Origin: Enterobacter sp. SA187 | GTDB taxonomy: Bacteria > Pseudomonadota > Gammaproteobacteria > Enterobacterales > Enterobacteriaceae | Assembly (NCBI RefSeq): GCF_001888805.2 | Contig: NZ_CP019113.1 | Span: 2,666,001-2,730,000 of the forward strand | Direction of reading: 5' to 3' | DNA length: 64,000 nucleotides | Shown here: positions 42,633-51,395 of the stretch, in pieces | Layout of the letters: each line of letters starts with the position of its first letter | How positions within the stretch are numbered: position 1 is the stretch's first letter | The notes under the pieces: generated by a model | Databases searched by the model: none | Told to the model about the DNA's origin: nothing | What the model saw: the letters and a program-made list of their open reading frames with translations, nothing else | Position numbers and translations under genes: made by a program

Positions 42633-43925
42633 TTAACGCATCACGCGTTTCAGGATGCGGTTGGCCTGCTGTTCAAAATCGCTGGCCGCCTCCTCGACGC
42701 TCATTTTGCCGTAGTCGAGCTTTTCACGTACGGCGGTAAAGAGCGCGCCAAACTGCATATCTTCCATATAGGGGGTGGCGACAAAGTTATTCGGCAGGGC
42801 GTAGGACTGCAACAGCCCGGCGATCACCGGATCGCTGTCCAGCAAAATGCCTTTTTCCCGCAGCAGTTTATCCGCCGCCTGACTCAAAGGCGCGCCGCGC
42901 TCCAGCCCCACCGGGATCACGCCTTCCGGCTCGTTCACCAGAAAGTTCAGCAGCAGCGCCGCCTCTTTTGGGTGCTTCGTGGTACGGCCTATCGAGTACA
43001 TGATCGCCGTTTTCCGGAACTGTCCGGCATCTTTCGCCCCTGGCAACAGTGGATAGGGGCCTGGCACCAGATCGGCGGGATTTTTCAGCGTCACGCTCTG
43101 CGACGGGTAGAGCACGTTCCAGTTATAGCTGCCCGCCCATTCGCCCTCCATCCAGGGTTTCAGCTCATAAATCGGCGTGCTTTTCGCGCCGTAGGAGGCC
43201 AGCACTTTGGTATCGGGCAGTACATGGTTATCCACCAGCTTTTTATAGAAACCGAATGCCCTGGTAAGATCGGCCCGATCCCAGGCCAGACGTTTTCTGT
43301 TTACGTCGATCATCGGCTTTTGATCCTGCTGATACATCCACGAAAACACCAGCAACATACAGTCCTGCTCGCCGACGTAGATCGGATAGGCGTTATCGCC
43401 GAGCTTTTCCTTAAATACCGTCCCTGCCGCCAGCAGTTCATCCCAGCTTTTCGGCAGCGGCAGCCCGGCCTTCTGCCAGCTGGCCTGATTGTAATAGAAG
43501 CCCATTACGTTGGTGGACAACGGCAGGGCGTTGAGCTTGCCGTTGACCGTGGTGGTGGCCAGCGCGGCAGGGGAAAACTGGTTTAGATCGAGCGTACCCG
43601 CAAGCTGATTCAGATCGTAAAAGCCATCGCCTTTTCTGGACATTAGCGTCAGCCAGTTCCAGTTGGTCTGGATCAGATCGGCTTCCGTTCCGCTGTTGAT
43701 CTGCGTGGTCAGCCGTGAGAAGTAGCCTTCCCAGCCGGTATATTCCGCTTTCACCTTAATATCCGGGTACTTCGCTTCGAAAGCCTGCAGGGCGGCGAGC
43801 GTCGCCTGATGGCGATCTTTGCCGCCCCACCAGGAGAAGCGCAGCGTCACCGCATCGGCGCTGAACGCGGGGGCCACCGCGCTGGCGCAGCAACAGGCAA
43901 TAAGGAGAGGTAAGAGTCTTTTCAT
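42633..43925 (-). CDS. Orphan ABC sugar-binding protein (family 1)
   Basis: The 430-residue protein has a Sec signal peptide (cleavage near PAFSA, residue 22) and the fold of family 1 sugar-binding proteins: LRFSWWGGKDRHQATLAAL, FEAKYPDIKVK, LSTNVMGFYYN. It begins 3 nt after the GH5-like gene, inside whose 3' end lies its GAGGAG ribosome site. No permease or ATPase genes are adjacent; the next gene is yliI, convergent. It either works with a transporter encoded elsewhere or is left from a reduced operon. Ligand unknown, probably a glycoside. Confidence 0.88.
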   Translation of the reverse strand: MKRLLPLLIACCCASAVAPAFSADAVTLRFSWWGGKDRHQATLAALQAFEAKYPDIKVKAEYTGWEGYFSRLTTQINSGTEADLIQTNWNWLTLMSRKGDGFYDLNQLAGTLDLNQFSPAALATTTVNGKLNALPLSTNVMGFYYNQASWQKAGLPLPKSWDELLAAGTVFKEKLGDNAYPIYVGEQDCMLLVFSWMYQQDQKPMIDVNRKRLAWDRADLTRAFGFYKKLVDNHVLPDTKVLASYGAKSTPIYELKPWMEGEWAGSYNWNVLYPSQSVTLKNPADLVPGPYPLLPGAKDAGQFRKTAIMYSIGRTTKHPKEAALLLNFLVNEPEGVIPVGLERGAPLSQAADKLLREKGILLDSDPVIAGLLQSYALPNNFVATPYMEDMQFGALFTAVREKLDYGKMSVEEAASDFEQQANRILKRVMR

Positions 43926-43928
43926 GAT

Positions 43929-45032
43929 TCACTCCTCATTACCGAAGGCGTACTGCTGGATCTGCTGCTGGCGGGCGGTCAGGCGTTTGACAAGGTGCAT
44001 CTCCTGCTCGCGCCAGGGTTCGCCTTCCGGCGTCAGCACATCGTGAAACCACAGCGACTGCGGATCCGGATGGGTTTTATTCACCCCCGGCCACGGCAGC
44101 CAGGTCTGGGTTTTGCCCTGCACCAGCCCCCAGTGATAACAGCCGGTCTGATAGAGGCTGAACAGCGGCAACTGCTCGCTGAACACGCAGCCGGTATGAC
44201 GTGAAAGCCACTCGGTGCACAGCACGGGCCGGTCGTACTGCGCCAGCGAATGCAGGATCTCCAGCTGCATCATGGTCGGCGCGTAGGCGTGATAAGTGAT
44301 GATGTCCGACTGCTCCAGCGCCGCGATATCAATGGGGTGCAGAAAGGCTTTGTTTGCCGCCACGTCCGCATGCCATGCGCCAATGGTGAGCGGCTGAACG
44401 GGATCCACATCCCGCGCCCAGTCAAACGCGCGATAGACCAGCTCCAGCGCAAAGCCCTCCAGCGCCTCGTCATATTCGGCATATTCGACCGGCGAGACGA
44501 ACAGCCCGCGGTTGCCGGGTTCGTTATAGAGATCCCAGATAGTGATGCGATCATCGTCGCCAAAGCTGCCGATCAGGTCGCGCACGTAGGCTTCGACGCG
44601 CGGCCACTGGCCTGGATCCATGACGATTTTGCGTCCGGGGCTGGCCGCCGCCTGGCTGTTATGCACCGCCGGTCTGGGGGGCTTTTGCGGCCCGGTGAAC
44701 GGCTCATCGCCTGAAAAAGCGCAGTCATCCATCAGCGTCAGCATGACTTTCAGACCGTGGCGGGCGGCCAGGCTGAGAAAGGTATCAATACGCGACAACA
44801 GGCCATCGCGGTCACTTTCCCAGACGATAAACGGCAGATTGGTGCGCAGACTGTTATAGCCGTAGCGCTCCGCCCAGCCCAGCTCCTCATCAATGGTGAT
44901 CGGATCGAAGGTGTCCGCCTGCCACATCTCCGTCCAGTTTACCGCCGTGCGCGGCAGATAATTAAAGCCGCAGGCCCAGCCGTGTTCCTTATACCAGCCT
45001 TTTGCCTGCTCACTACTCCAGCGTGTTCTCAT
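43929..45032 (-). CDS. GH5-like glycoside hydrolase (clan GH-A)
   Basis: The 367-residue TIM-barrel protein has the clan GH-A pattern: WACGFNYLPRTAVNW at the N-terminus, YNSLRTNLPFIVWE, acid/base Glu in WDLYNEPGN (about residue 168) and a nucleophile Glu in CTEWLSR (about 272). It has no signal peptide, so it should act on an imported beta-linked glycoside. GGGAGG precedes the ATG. It is the first gene of the two-gene operon with the orphan binding protein and is divergent from a LacI regulator. Specificity (mannoside, glucoside or xyloside) cannot be read. Confidence 0.85.
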   Translation of the reverse strand: MRTRWSSEQAKGWYKEHGWACGFNYLPRTAVNWTEMWQADTFDPITIDEELGWAERYGYNSLRTNLPFIVWESDRDGLLSRIDTFLSLAARHGLKVMLTLMDDCAFSGDEPFTGPQKPPRPAVHNSQAAASPGRKIVMDPGQWPRVEAYVRDLIGSFGDDDRITIWDLYNEPGNRGLFVSPVEYAEYDEALEGFALELVYRAFDWARDVDPVQPLTIGAWHADVAANKAFLHPIDIAALEQSDIITYHAYAPTMMQLEILHSLAQYDRPVLCTEWLSRHTGCVFSEQLPLFSLYQTGCYHWGLVQGKTQTWLPWPGVNKTHPDPQSLWFHDVLTPEGEPWREQEMHLVKRLTARQQQIQQYAFGNEE

Positions 45033-45054
45033 GACGTCCTCCCTGGTTGAATAT

Positions 45055-45066
45055 TATTAGCTAATA
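45055..45066. promoter_or_regulatory. Perfect palindrome TATTAGCTAATA upstream of the GH5-like gene
   Basis: The 12-bp palindrome lies 23 nt upstream of the glycosidase start, in an AT-rich promoter stretch, between the operon and its divergent LacI regulator. It is a candidate operator, though its centre is GC and not the CG common in LacI sites. Confidence 0.4.
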
Positions 45067-45188
45067 TTTATTAGTGCGCGCAGATAGTGAGCGTTTTTAC
45101 GTCCCGATACTGTTATTCCATTCACAAAACAGCGATCCGGAAGAAGGAGCCTGATGTGGTATAGTCAGGCGGGGCTTGAGGACGAAAA

Positions 45189-46202
45189 ATGCAGAAGAAA
45201 AATAAAATTACCATGGGCGATATTGCCCGCCTGGCGGGCGTTTCCCAGGCGACGGTATCGCTGGTGCTGAATAACAGCCGCACCATCCGGTTAAGCGACG
45301 CCACAAGAGAGCGCGTGTTTGATGCCGCGAAAACGCTGGGTTATCAGAAGCTGGCGGTGCAGCACCGCCCGGAAGGGCAGGAGGAAGTGGCGCTGCTGGT
45401 GAGCGGTATGCCCGGCTACGATCCCTTTGGCGATGCGCTCAGTGAAGCCAGCGCCTGTGCCTGGCAGCACGATACGCTGTTGTCAGTGTACGATTACGGC
45501 GAGGACAGCGAGCTGGCGCGGCATATCCTGCGTCAGCTGGCCAGCCGCCGTTGCGCCGGGGTGATTTTTGCAAGCCCCGTGACGCGCCCCTTTGATTTCT
45601 CGCCGTTCGAGGGCGTGTGCGATTTTCCGGTCGTGCTGCTTAATCAGTACGACGAACAGCGCCCACTGCTGCCCACCTTTTTACCCGACGATCGCGCCAA
45701 CGCCTGCCAGATAACACAGCATCTGCTGGATCAGGGGGTCACCCGTATCGCCCATATTTCCGGTGATGAATGGATGGATGCCAGCAAGGAACGTCTCGAA
45801 GGCTATGAGCAGACGCTGCGCCACGCCGGGATCGAACCGGATGCGGCGCTGGTGCATAAAACCGACTGGTCGCTGAACGCGACTTTTGCCGCCACGCTGG
45901 AACTGATGCAGTTGCCGCAGCCGCCGCAGGCGATCTTCTGCGCCAGCGACTGGATGACGCTCGGCTGCTATCAGGCGCTCGCCACGCTGGGGAAACGTAT
46001 TCCGGAAGATGTGCTGGTATGCGGCTACGACGATCAGCGCATTTCGCATCAGCTGACGCCGATGCTCACCAGTATACAGCTGGCCTATAACGAACTGGGC
46101 AGAATGGCGGTGGAGTATCTGTGCGCCGGGGAAGATGCCGCGGCGCACATTAAGCTGGTGGGAAAATTGCAGGTTCGCGCCAGCAGTCAGCGCATCAGGT
46201 GA
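45189..46202 (+). CDS. LacI-family regulator of the GH5/binding-protein operon
   Basis: The 337-residue protein has a LacI helix-turn-helix (MGDIARLAGVSQATVSLVLNNSRTIRLSDAT) and an effector domain with FASPVTRPFD, ITQHLLDQGVTRIAHISGD, AIFCASDWMTLGCYQAL and LVCGYDDQRIS. It is divergent from the GH5-like gene and probably represses it. A TATAGT -10 box lies at 45160-45165. The last 8 nt overlap gstB, which is convergent. Confidence 0.9.
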   Translation: MQKKNKITMGDIARLAGVSQATVSLVLNNSRTIRLSDATRERVFDAAKTLGYQKLAVQHRPEGQEEVALLVSGMPGYDPFGDALSEASACAWQHDTLLSVYDYGEDSELARHILRQLASRRCAGVIFASPVTRPFDFSPFEGVCDFPVVLLNQYDEQRPLLPTFLPDDRANACQITQHLLDQGVTRIAHISGDEWMDASKERLEGYEQTLRHAGIEPDAALVHKTDWSLNATFAATLELMQLPQPPQAIFCASDWMTLGCYQALATLGKRIPEDVLVCGYDDQRISHQLTPMLTSIQLAYNELGRMAVEYLCAGEDAAAHIKLVGKLQVRASSQRIR

Positions 46203-46821
46203 TCGGGATCATCACCACGCTCTGCACCGTCGGGCGCTCGCACAGCTGCTGATACCAGCGCGTCAGGTTCGGGCGCGGCGTCCAGGCGGTGTGCACATTC
46301 AGCAGGCTGTAAACAAAGGGCGCGAGGGCAATATCCCCCAGACCAAACTCCTTGCCGGAGAACCACGGCGTGCTGGCCAGCGCCTCGTCGAGGATGCCGA
46401 GCAGGCCATCACAATCGGCAATCGCCTCGTCAATGGCTGCCCGATCGCGCTGCTCCGGCGGGGTTCTCACCAGTCCTTTAAGGATCACGCTGTGGCGGGG
46501 CGCCAGCGTAGTCGCTGACCAGTCCATCCACTTTTCCGCCTGCGCACGGGCAGCCGGGGCGTCGATCCATAAGCGTCCCTGACCATACTGCGCGGCCAGA
46601 AAACGCACGATGGTATTGGATTCCCACAGCACGCTGTCAGTTTCGTCATCGCGCAGCAACGGCACCAGACCGTTCGGGTTCATCGCCAGGTATTCCGCAT
46701 CATGATTCAGACCGTACTGTAAACCGGCCAGAATTTGCGTGTAAGGAAGTTCAAGCTCTTCCAGCGTCAGGCGGACTTTTTTGACGTTGGTGGAATTATT
46801 TCGGCCCCACAGGGTAATCAT
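46195..46821 (-). CDS. gstB: Glutathione S-transferase GstB (YliJ)
   Basis: The 208 residues equal E. coli GstB. The N-terminal thioredoxin-like domain (MITLWGRNNSTNVKKV, NPNGLVPLL, ESNTIVRFLA) binds glutathione and the helical C-terminal domain (about 88-208) the second substrate. E. coli GstB acts on bromoacetate and similar electrophiles. AAGGAA precedes the ATG. Confidence 0.95.
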   Translation of the reverse strand: MITLWGRNNSTNVKKVRLTLEELELPYTQILAGLQYGLNHDAEYLAMNPNGLVPLLRDDETDSVLWESNTIVRFLAAQYGQGRLWIDAPAARAQAEKWMDWSATTLAPRHSVILKGLVRTPPEQRDRAAIDEAIADCDGLLGILDEALASTPWFSGKEFGLGDIALAPFVYSLLNVHTAWTPRPNLTRWYQQLCERPTVQSVVMIPIT

Positions 46822-47079
46822 ATAAATTCCTTCTCGGTGGACAGCGGGAACGCGCGCCAGGCACGTCTGATCCTCTATGTTGAAATAAATTTAACATTCA
46901 GGCAACGACTTACAAAAAAAATCCTCCACTTGCGGCGTCGATCCCGTAATTTGCATAAACTTTAAAAAACTTTACCGGTTAATGATTGGTTTCCATGCCT
47001 GAGTACGTTATTACTCACCGTTTATTGCGAAGCGGTGACGTGACGCGATTTGTTTTGAATGGATACACGGGTGGCATTT

Positions 47080-48282
47080 ATGACGCATTTCGCTTTATCC
47101 CTGCGCGGCCTGGCGGCGGGCTCTGCGCTATTATTTCTTTTCTCCCCTTCGCTGTATGCGGTTGAACAGGTTCCGGCGGCACCGGCAGTGGATGCCCGCG
47201 CCTGGATACTGATGGACTATGCCAGCGGTAAAGTGCTGGCGGAAGGCAACGCCGACGAGAAGCTCGATCCGGCCAGCCTCACCAAGCTGATGACCAGCTA
47301 TGTGGTCGGACAGGCGCTGAAGGCGGGAAAAATTCATCTTAACGATATGGTGACGGTAGGCAAAGACGCCTGGGCAACGGGCAACCCGGCGCTGCGCGGC
47401 TCGTCGCTGATGTTCCTCAAGCCTGGCGATCAGGTGCCGGTTTCCGAACTGAATAAAGGCGTGATCATCCAGTCCGGCAACGATGCCAGCATCGCCATCG
47501 CCGACTACGTGGCGGGCAGCCAGGATTCCTTCGTCAGCCTGATGAACAACTATGCAAAACGGCTGGGGCTGACTAATACCACCTTTAAAACCGTGCACGG
47601 TCTGGATGCGCCAGGGCAGTTCAGTACCGCCCGGGATATGGCGCTGCTCGGCAAAGCGCTGATCCACGATGTGCCGGAAGAGTACGCCATCCATAAAGAG
47701 AAAGAGTTTACCTTCAATAATATTCGCCAGCCGAACCGTAACCGTCTGCTGTGGAGCACCAACCTGAATGTCGACGGCATGAAAACCGGCACCACGGAAG
47801 GGGCGGGCTATAACCTGGTGGCCTCCGCGACCCAGGGCGACATGCGCCTGATTTCAGTGGTGCTGGGCAGTAAAACGGATCGCATCCGCTTTAATGAATC
47901 TGAAAAGCTGCTGACCTGGGGCTTCCGCTTCTTTGAGACCGTCACGCCAATTAAGCCGGATGCGACTTTTGTCAGCACCCGCGTGTGGTTTGGCGACAGC
48001 AAAGAGGTGAAGCTGGGGGCAGGCGAAGCCGGGTCTATTACCATTCCGAAAGGTCAGTTAAAGAACCTGAAAGCGACCTGGACGCTGACCGAGCCGCAGC
48101 TGACCGCGCCGCTGAAAAAGGGCCAGGTGGTGGGCACGATCGATTTCCAGCTTAACGGCAAAGTGATTGAAAAACGGCCATTGCTGGTAATGGAAGCGGT
48201 GGAAGAGGGCGGTTTCGTCAGCCGGATGTGGGACTTTGTGCTGATGAAATTCCACGAGTGGTTTGGCAGCTGGTTCTCGTAA
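47080..48282 (+). CDS. dacC: D-alanyl-D-alanine carboxypeptidase DacC (PBP6a)
   Basis: DacC trims the terminal D-alanine of peptidoglycan pentapeptides in the periplasm. The 400 residues have a signal peptide ending near residue 27 (SLYA), the catalytic tetrad SLTK with Ser66 and Lys69, SGN in QSGNDAS, KTG in MKTGTT, a PBP5_C beta domain, and a C-terminal amphipathic anchor (FHEWFGSWFS). The start at 47080 gives the E. coli length; the frame open from 47059 is seven residues longer. Confidence 0.96.
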   Translation: MTHFALSLRGLAAGSALLFLFSPSLYAVEQVPAAPAVDARAWILMDYASGKVLAEGNADEKLDPASLTKLMTSYVVGQALKAGKIHLNDMVTVGKDAWATGNPALRGSSLMFLKPGDQVPVSELNKGVIIQSGNDASIAIADYVAGSQDSFVSLMNNYAKRLGLTNTTFKTVHGLDAPGQFSTARDMALLGKALIHDVPEEYAIHKEKEFTFNNIRQPNRNRLLWSTNLNVDGMKTGTTEGAGYNLVASATQGDMRLISVVLGSKTDRIRFNESEKLLTWGFRFFETVTPIKPDATFVSTRVWFGDSKEVKLGAGEAGSITIPKGQLKNLKATWTLTEPQLTAPLKKGQVVGTIDFQLNGKVIEKRPLLVMEAVEEGGFVSRMWDFVLMKFHEWFGSWFS

Positions 48283-48299
48283 CCGGACCGGTTTTTTTG

Positions 48300-48372
48300 T
48301 TGCCGGGTGGTGGTCACGCTTACCCGGCCTACGGAACATGTGTAGGCCCGGCAAGCCTGCGCCGCCGGGCAA
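48300..48372. repeat. BIME: two inverted REP units between dacC and deoR
   Basis: Head-to-head REP units (TGCCGGGTGG...ACCCGGCCTAC and GTAGGCCCGG...GCCGGGCA) lie between the convergent genes. Confidence 0.85.
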
Positions 48373-48383
48373 CTCAACCCGCA

Positions 48384-49151
48384 CTATGCGTCTGAATACA
48401 TCAACGTGATCTGTTTCGCTTTCGCCAGCGCGCATAACGCCTCGTCCGGGCGGCGGTCGCTGACGATGGCGTCAAAAGCGTCCAGATCGCCCATACGCGC
48501 CGGGCGCACTTTATCAAACTTACTGTGATCCACCACCAGCACATGATACTGCGCATGGGCCATCGCCCAGTGCTTCACCGGTAACTCTTCCAGATTGAAA
48601 CAGGTCGCTCCCTGGACCGGGTGCACGCCCGCCGCTGAATAAAATGCCAGATCCGGGCACAGGTTATTCAGCGTCTCGTTAAAGTTCAGCGGTTTAAAAA
48701 TCGCATTGCTGGCGTGGAACTCGCCGCCGCAGAGGATGGCCCGACACAAGGGCTTTTCCTGCAACGCCATAAAAGTATTCAGCGAGTAGCAAATGGCGGT
48801 AAAGGGCAGATCCTGAGGAATGGCGTCAATGATCCAGGGCGTGGTGGTACCGCAGTCAAAAAATACCAGTTGGTGCGCCTGCACCAGCTTAGCGGCATAT
48901 TGCGCGGCCAGACGCTTTTCATCCACCAGGCGGGTTTTCTGATCGCTTAACAGATAGTGGCTGGCGGTACGCGGCTCCAGCACGATATAACCGCCAAGCA
49001 GGACCACAGGCGCATTGCGGGCGCCGAGATCGCGACGAATGGTCATTTCTGAAACGCCTAATAACGCCGCCGCCTCTTTCAGGTGCAGCTTGTCGGTACG
49101 CTTCAGCGCCTGTAACAACAGGCCTAAACGCTCGTCACGTTTCGTTTCCAT
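48384..49151 (-). CDS. deoR: Deoxyribose operon repressor DeoR
   Basis: DeoR represses deoCABD and other nucleoside genes and is induced by deoxyribose-5-phosphate. The 255-residue protein has the DeoR-family winged helix (LKEAAALLGVSEMTIRRDL, about 23-41) and the sugar-phosphate-sensing domain (FFDCGTTTPWI, CGGEFHASNAIF, VVDHSKF). It is close to the 252-residue E. coli protein, differing mostly at the C-terminus. AGGGGA lies upstream of the ATG. Confidence 0.95.
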   Translation of the reverse strand: METKRDERLGLLLQALKRTDKLHLKEAAALLGVSEMTIRRDLGARNAPVVLLGGYIVLEPRTASHYLLSDQKTRLVDEKRLAAQYAAKLVQAHQLVFFDCGTTTPWIIDAIPQDLPFTAICYSLNTFMALQEKPLCRAILCGGEFHASNAIFKPLNFNETLNNLCPDLAFYSAAGVHPVQGATCFNLEELPVKHWAMAHAQYHVLVVDHSKFDKVRPARMGDLDAFDAIVSDRRPDEALCALAKAKQITLMYSDA

Positions 49152-49169
49152 AAATCCCCTGGCATGATG

Positions 49170-49191
49170 AAAACCCCGCTCGCTGCGGGGT
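49170..49191 (-). terminator. ybjG terminator
   Basis: On the minus strand ACCCCGC and GCGGGGT form a stem followed by TTTTC, 26 nt after the ybjG stop and just before deoR, a clear rho-independent terminator. Confidence 0.85.
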
Positions 49192-49217
49192 GCTCAATCT
49201 TACCTGTGCCGGCAGGC

Positions 49218-49811
49218 TTAGTCACGCACCCAGCCTTTGCGGATCGGCAGAGCAAAACAGACGCGGTAAGCCCGTTGCAGGGCGGCGTATAACGACTCGC
49301 CGAACGCCTGCCACAGCATCTGCGCCGTCAGACAGCCGCTGATGCCCACCAGCAAACCGCCCAGCATATCCAGCGGCCAGTGCACGCCGAGATAGACGCG
49401 CGACCAGGCGATCAGCAGCGCCACGCCCATCATCGCCACGCCGGACCAGATGCGGTGCCAGAACAAAAACGCCAGCGCAAAGGTAAAGGCGACGGTGCCG
49501 TGATCGCTCGGATAGGAATCATCCGGCGCGTGATGCAGGAAGTTATAGCCCACGCCCTCGACAAACGGACGATCGTGGGGGAAAACGTGCCCCATTACCC
49601 AGGACACCACAAGGCTGACGACGATCGCCAGCGCCATTTTAACCACTAACTGCCGCTGGGCAGGCCCCCACAGCCAAAGCACCACGGCCAGCAGCGGCAC
49701 GATGTGGATCAGATCGCGGGCAATGAGAATGGCTGCCTGGATCAGCCAGGCGGGGGAGTCCGGCGTCGCATTCATCCAGGCGAACAGGGTATAATTCAGA
49801 TCTTCCAGCAT
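49218..49811 (-). CDS. ybjG: Undecaprenyl-pyrophosphate phosphatase YbjG (PAP2)
   Basis: The inner-membrane enzyme recycles undecaprenyl pyrophosphate to the monophosphate carrier at the periplasmic face. The 197 residues have about six helices and the PAP2 motifs: FPHDRPF (partial first motif), PSDHGT with catalytic histidine, and SRVYLGVHWPLD. It matches E. coli YbjG (198). The gene is divergent from mdfA, with a 304-nt interval. Confidence 0.95.
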   Translation of the reverse strand: MLEDLNYTLFAWMNATPDSPAWLIQAAILIARDLIHIVPLLAVVLWLWGPAQRQLVVKMALAIVVSLVVSWVMGHVFPHDRPFVEGVGYNFLHHAPDDSYPSDHGTVAFTFALAFLFWHRIWSGVAMMGVALLIAWSRVYLGVHWPLDMLGGLLVGISGCLTAQMLWQAFGESLYAALQRAYRVCFALPIRKGWVRD

Positions 49812-50115
49812 CGTATTGTCACTCTTTTGCCGCAGGCTACCTGTAGTGGCGCGTTGAAAAAGGGATCACCTTAGGATCACCGCCTTCGCCGGTAAACCAG
49901 TTTTGTCTTAGTTGTCCGGCGCTTGTGAGCAACCGGAATGAACACTCTGCGATAAGAGCATGCCGGAGCCCGCTTAAACCGTGGCAAAATAGCCCACGGG
50001 AAAACGGCGGTTAATGCCGTAAAATGTGCGAAACTTTGTGCAGGTCGCAAAATTCGCTGTTACAGGGACGGCGCATTCATTACACTTTGCGCGATTTTTC
50101 AGGATAAAAAATTTC
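49812..50115. other. Divergent intergenic region ybjG-mdfA
   Basis: No gene is visible in these 304 nt. A short dyad (CCGTGG and CCACGG around nine bases, near 49979-49999) is the only clear structure. Convincing -35/-10 pairs for either gene could not be picked by eye. Confidence 0.5.
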
Positions 50116-51345
50116 ATGCCAAACCATGCTTTACCTGGCCGCCGTTTAGGACGCCAGGCGTTGTTGTTTCCGCTCTGTCTGGTCCTGTACGAATTCTCAA
50201 CTTATATCGCGAACGACATGATCCAGCCGGGCATGCTGGCGGTGGTTGAGCAGTACAACGCCGGCATTGAGTGGGTGCCGACCTCCATGACCGCTTATCT
50301 GGCGGGGGGAATGTTTTTACAGTGGCTGCTGGGGCCGCTGTCGGATCGTATTGGCCGCCGCCCGGTGATGTTAACCGGCGTGGTGTGGTTTATCGTCACC
50401 TGTCTGGCAACCCTGCTGGCGCAGGACATTGAACAGTTCACTATCCTGCGCTTTTTACAGGGTGTGAGCCTGTGCTTTATCGGTGCCGTGGGCTATGCCG
50501 CCATTCAGGAATCCTTTGACGAGGCGACCTGTATCAAGATCACCGCGCTGATGGCGAACGTGGCGCTGATTGCGCCGCTGCTTGGCCCGCTGGTGGGCGC
50601 CGCCTGGGTGCATGCTGCGCCCTGGGAGGGGATGTTTGTGCTGTTCGCGGTGCTGGCGGCTATTGCCTTTTTCGGTCTGCATCGCGCGATGCCGGAGACC
50701 GCCACGCGGCTGGGGGAGCCGTTATCCCTTAACGCGCTGGGGCGGGATTATAAAGCGGTAATGAAAAATGGCCGCTTCGTGGCGGGTGCGCTGGCGACGG
50801 GTTTCGTCAGCCTGCCGCTGCTGGCGTGGATCGCCCAGTCGCCGATCATCATCATCAGCGCCGAAGGCATGTCGAGCTACGAGTACGGCCTGTTGCAGGT
50901 GCCGATTTTTGGCGCGCTGATTATTGGTAACCTGGTGCTGGCGCGCCTCACCTCGCGCCGTACCGTGCGCTCGCTGATTATCATGGGCGGCGGGCCGATT
51001 GTGGGTGGTCTGCTGCTGGCGGCGGTGGCAACCGTGGCGTCATCCCATGCTTATTTGTGGATGACCGCCGGGCTGAGTATTTATGCCTTTGGGATTGGCC
51101 TTGCCAATGCCGGACTGGTGCGCCTGACGCTGTTCGCCAGCGACATGAGTAAAGGCACGGTGTCTGCTGCCATGGGCATGCTACAAATGGCGATTTTCAC
51201 CGTCGGCATTGAGGTCAGCAAACACGCATTTCTGGCAGGGGGTAACGGTCTGTTCAGCCTGTTTAATCTGGCGAACGGCTTGATCTGGCTGGTGCTGATG
51301 GTGGTGTTCCTGAAGGATAAATCCGTCGGTAACGCGTTGTCATAG
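50116..51345 (+). CDS. mdfA: Multidrug efflux MFS antiporter MdfA (Cmr)
   Basis: MdfA exports chloramphenicol, cationic dyes and other drugs in exchange for protons. The 409 residues have 12 helices; the key acidic residues Glu26 and Asp34 are present in YEFSTYIANDMIQPG, along with motif A (GPLSDRIGRRPVM) and motif C (ALIAPLLGPLVGA). The start at 50116 gives the E. coli size; the frame open from 50026 adds 30 residues. E. coli ybjH and ybjI, which follow mdfA there, are missing. Confidence 0.96.
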   Translation: MPNHALPGRRLGRQALLFPLCLVLYEFSTYIANDMIQPGMLAVVEQYNAGIEWVPTSMTAYLAGGMFLQWLLGPLSDRIGRRPVMLTGVVWFIVTCLATLLAQDIEQFTILRFLQGVSLCFIGAVGYAAIQESFDEATCIKITALMANVALIAPLLGPLVGAAWVHAAPWEGMFVLFAVLAAIAFFGLHRAMPETATRLGEPLSLNALGRDYKAVMKNGRFVAGALATGFVSLPLLAWIAQSPIIIISAEGMSSYEYGLLQVPIFGALIIGNLVLARLTSRRTVRSLIIMGGGPIVGGLLLAAVATVASSHAYLWMTAGLSIYAFGIGLANAGLVRLTLFASDMSKGTVSAAMGMLQMAIFTVGIEVSKHAFLAGGNGLFSLFNLANGLIWLVLMVVFLKDKSVGNALS

Positions 51346-51358
51346 GCTGTTAAAACTG

Positions 51359-51389
51359 TAAGCCCGGCAAGCTTGCGCCGCCGGGCAAA
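51359..51389. repeat. Single REP unit between mdfA and ybjJ
   Basis: A REP palindrome (AGCCCGGCAAGC...GCCGCCGGGC) lies between the convergent genes, seven bases before the ybjJ stop. Confidence 0.8.
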
Positions 51390-51395
51390 TCAGGA

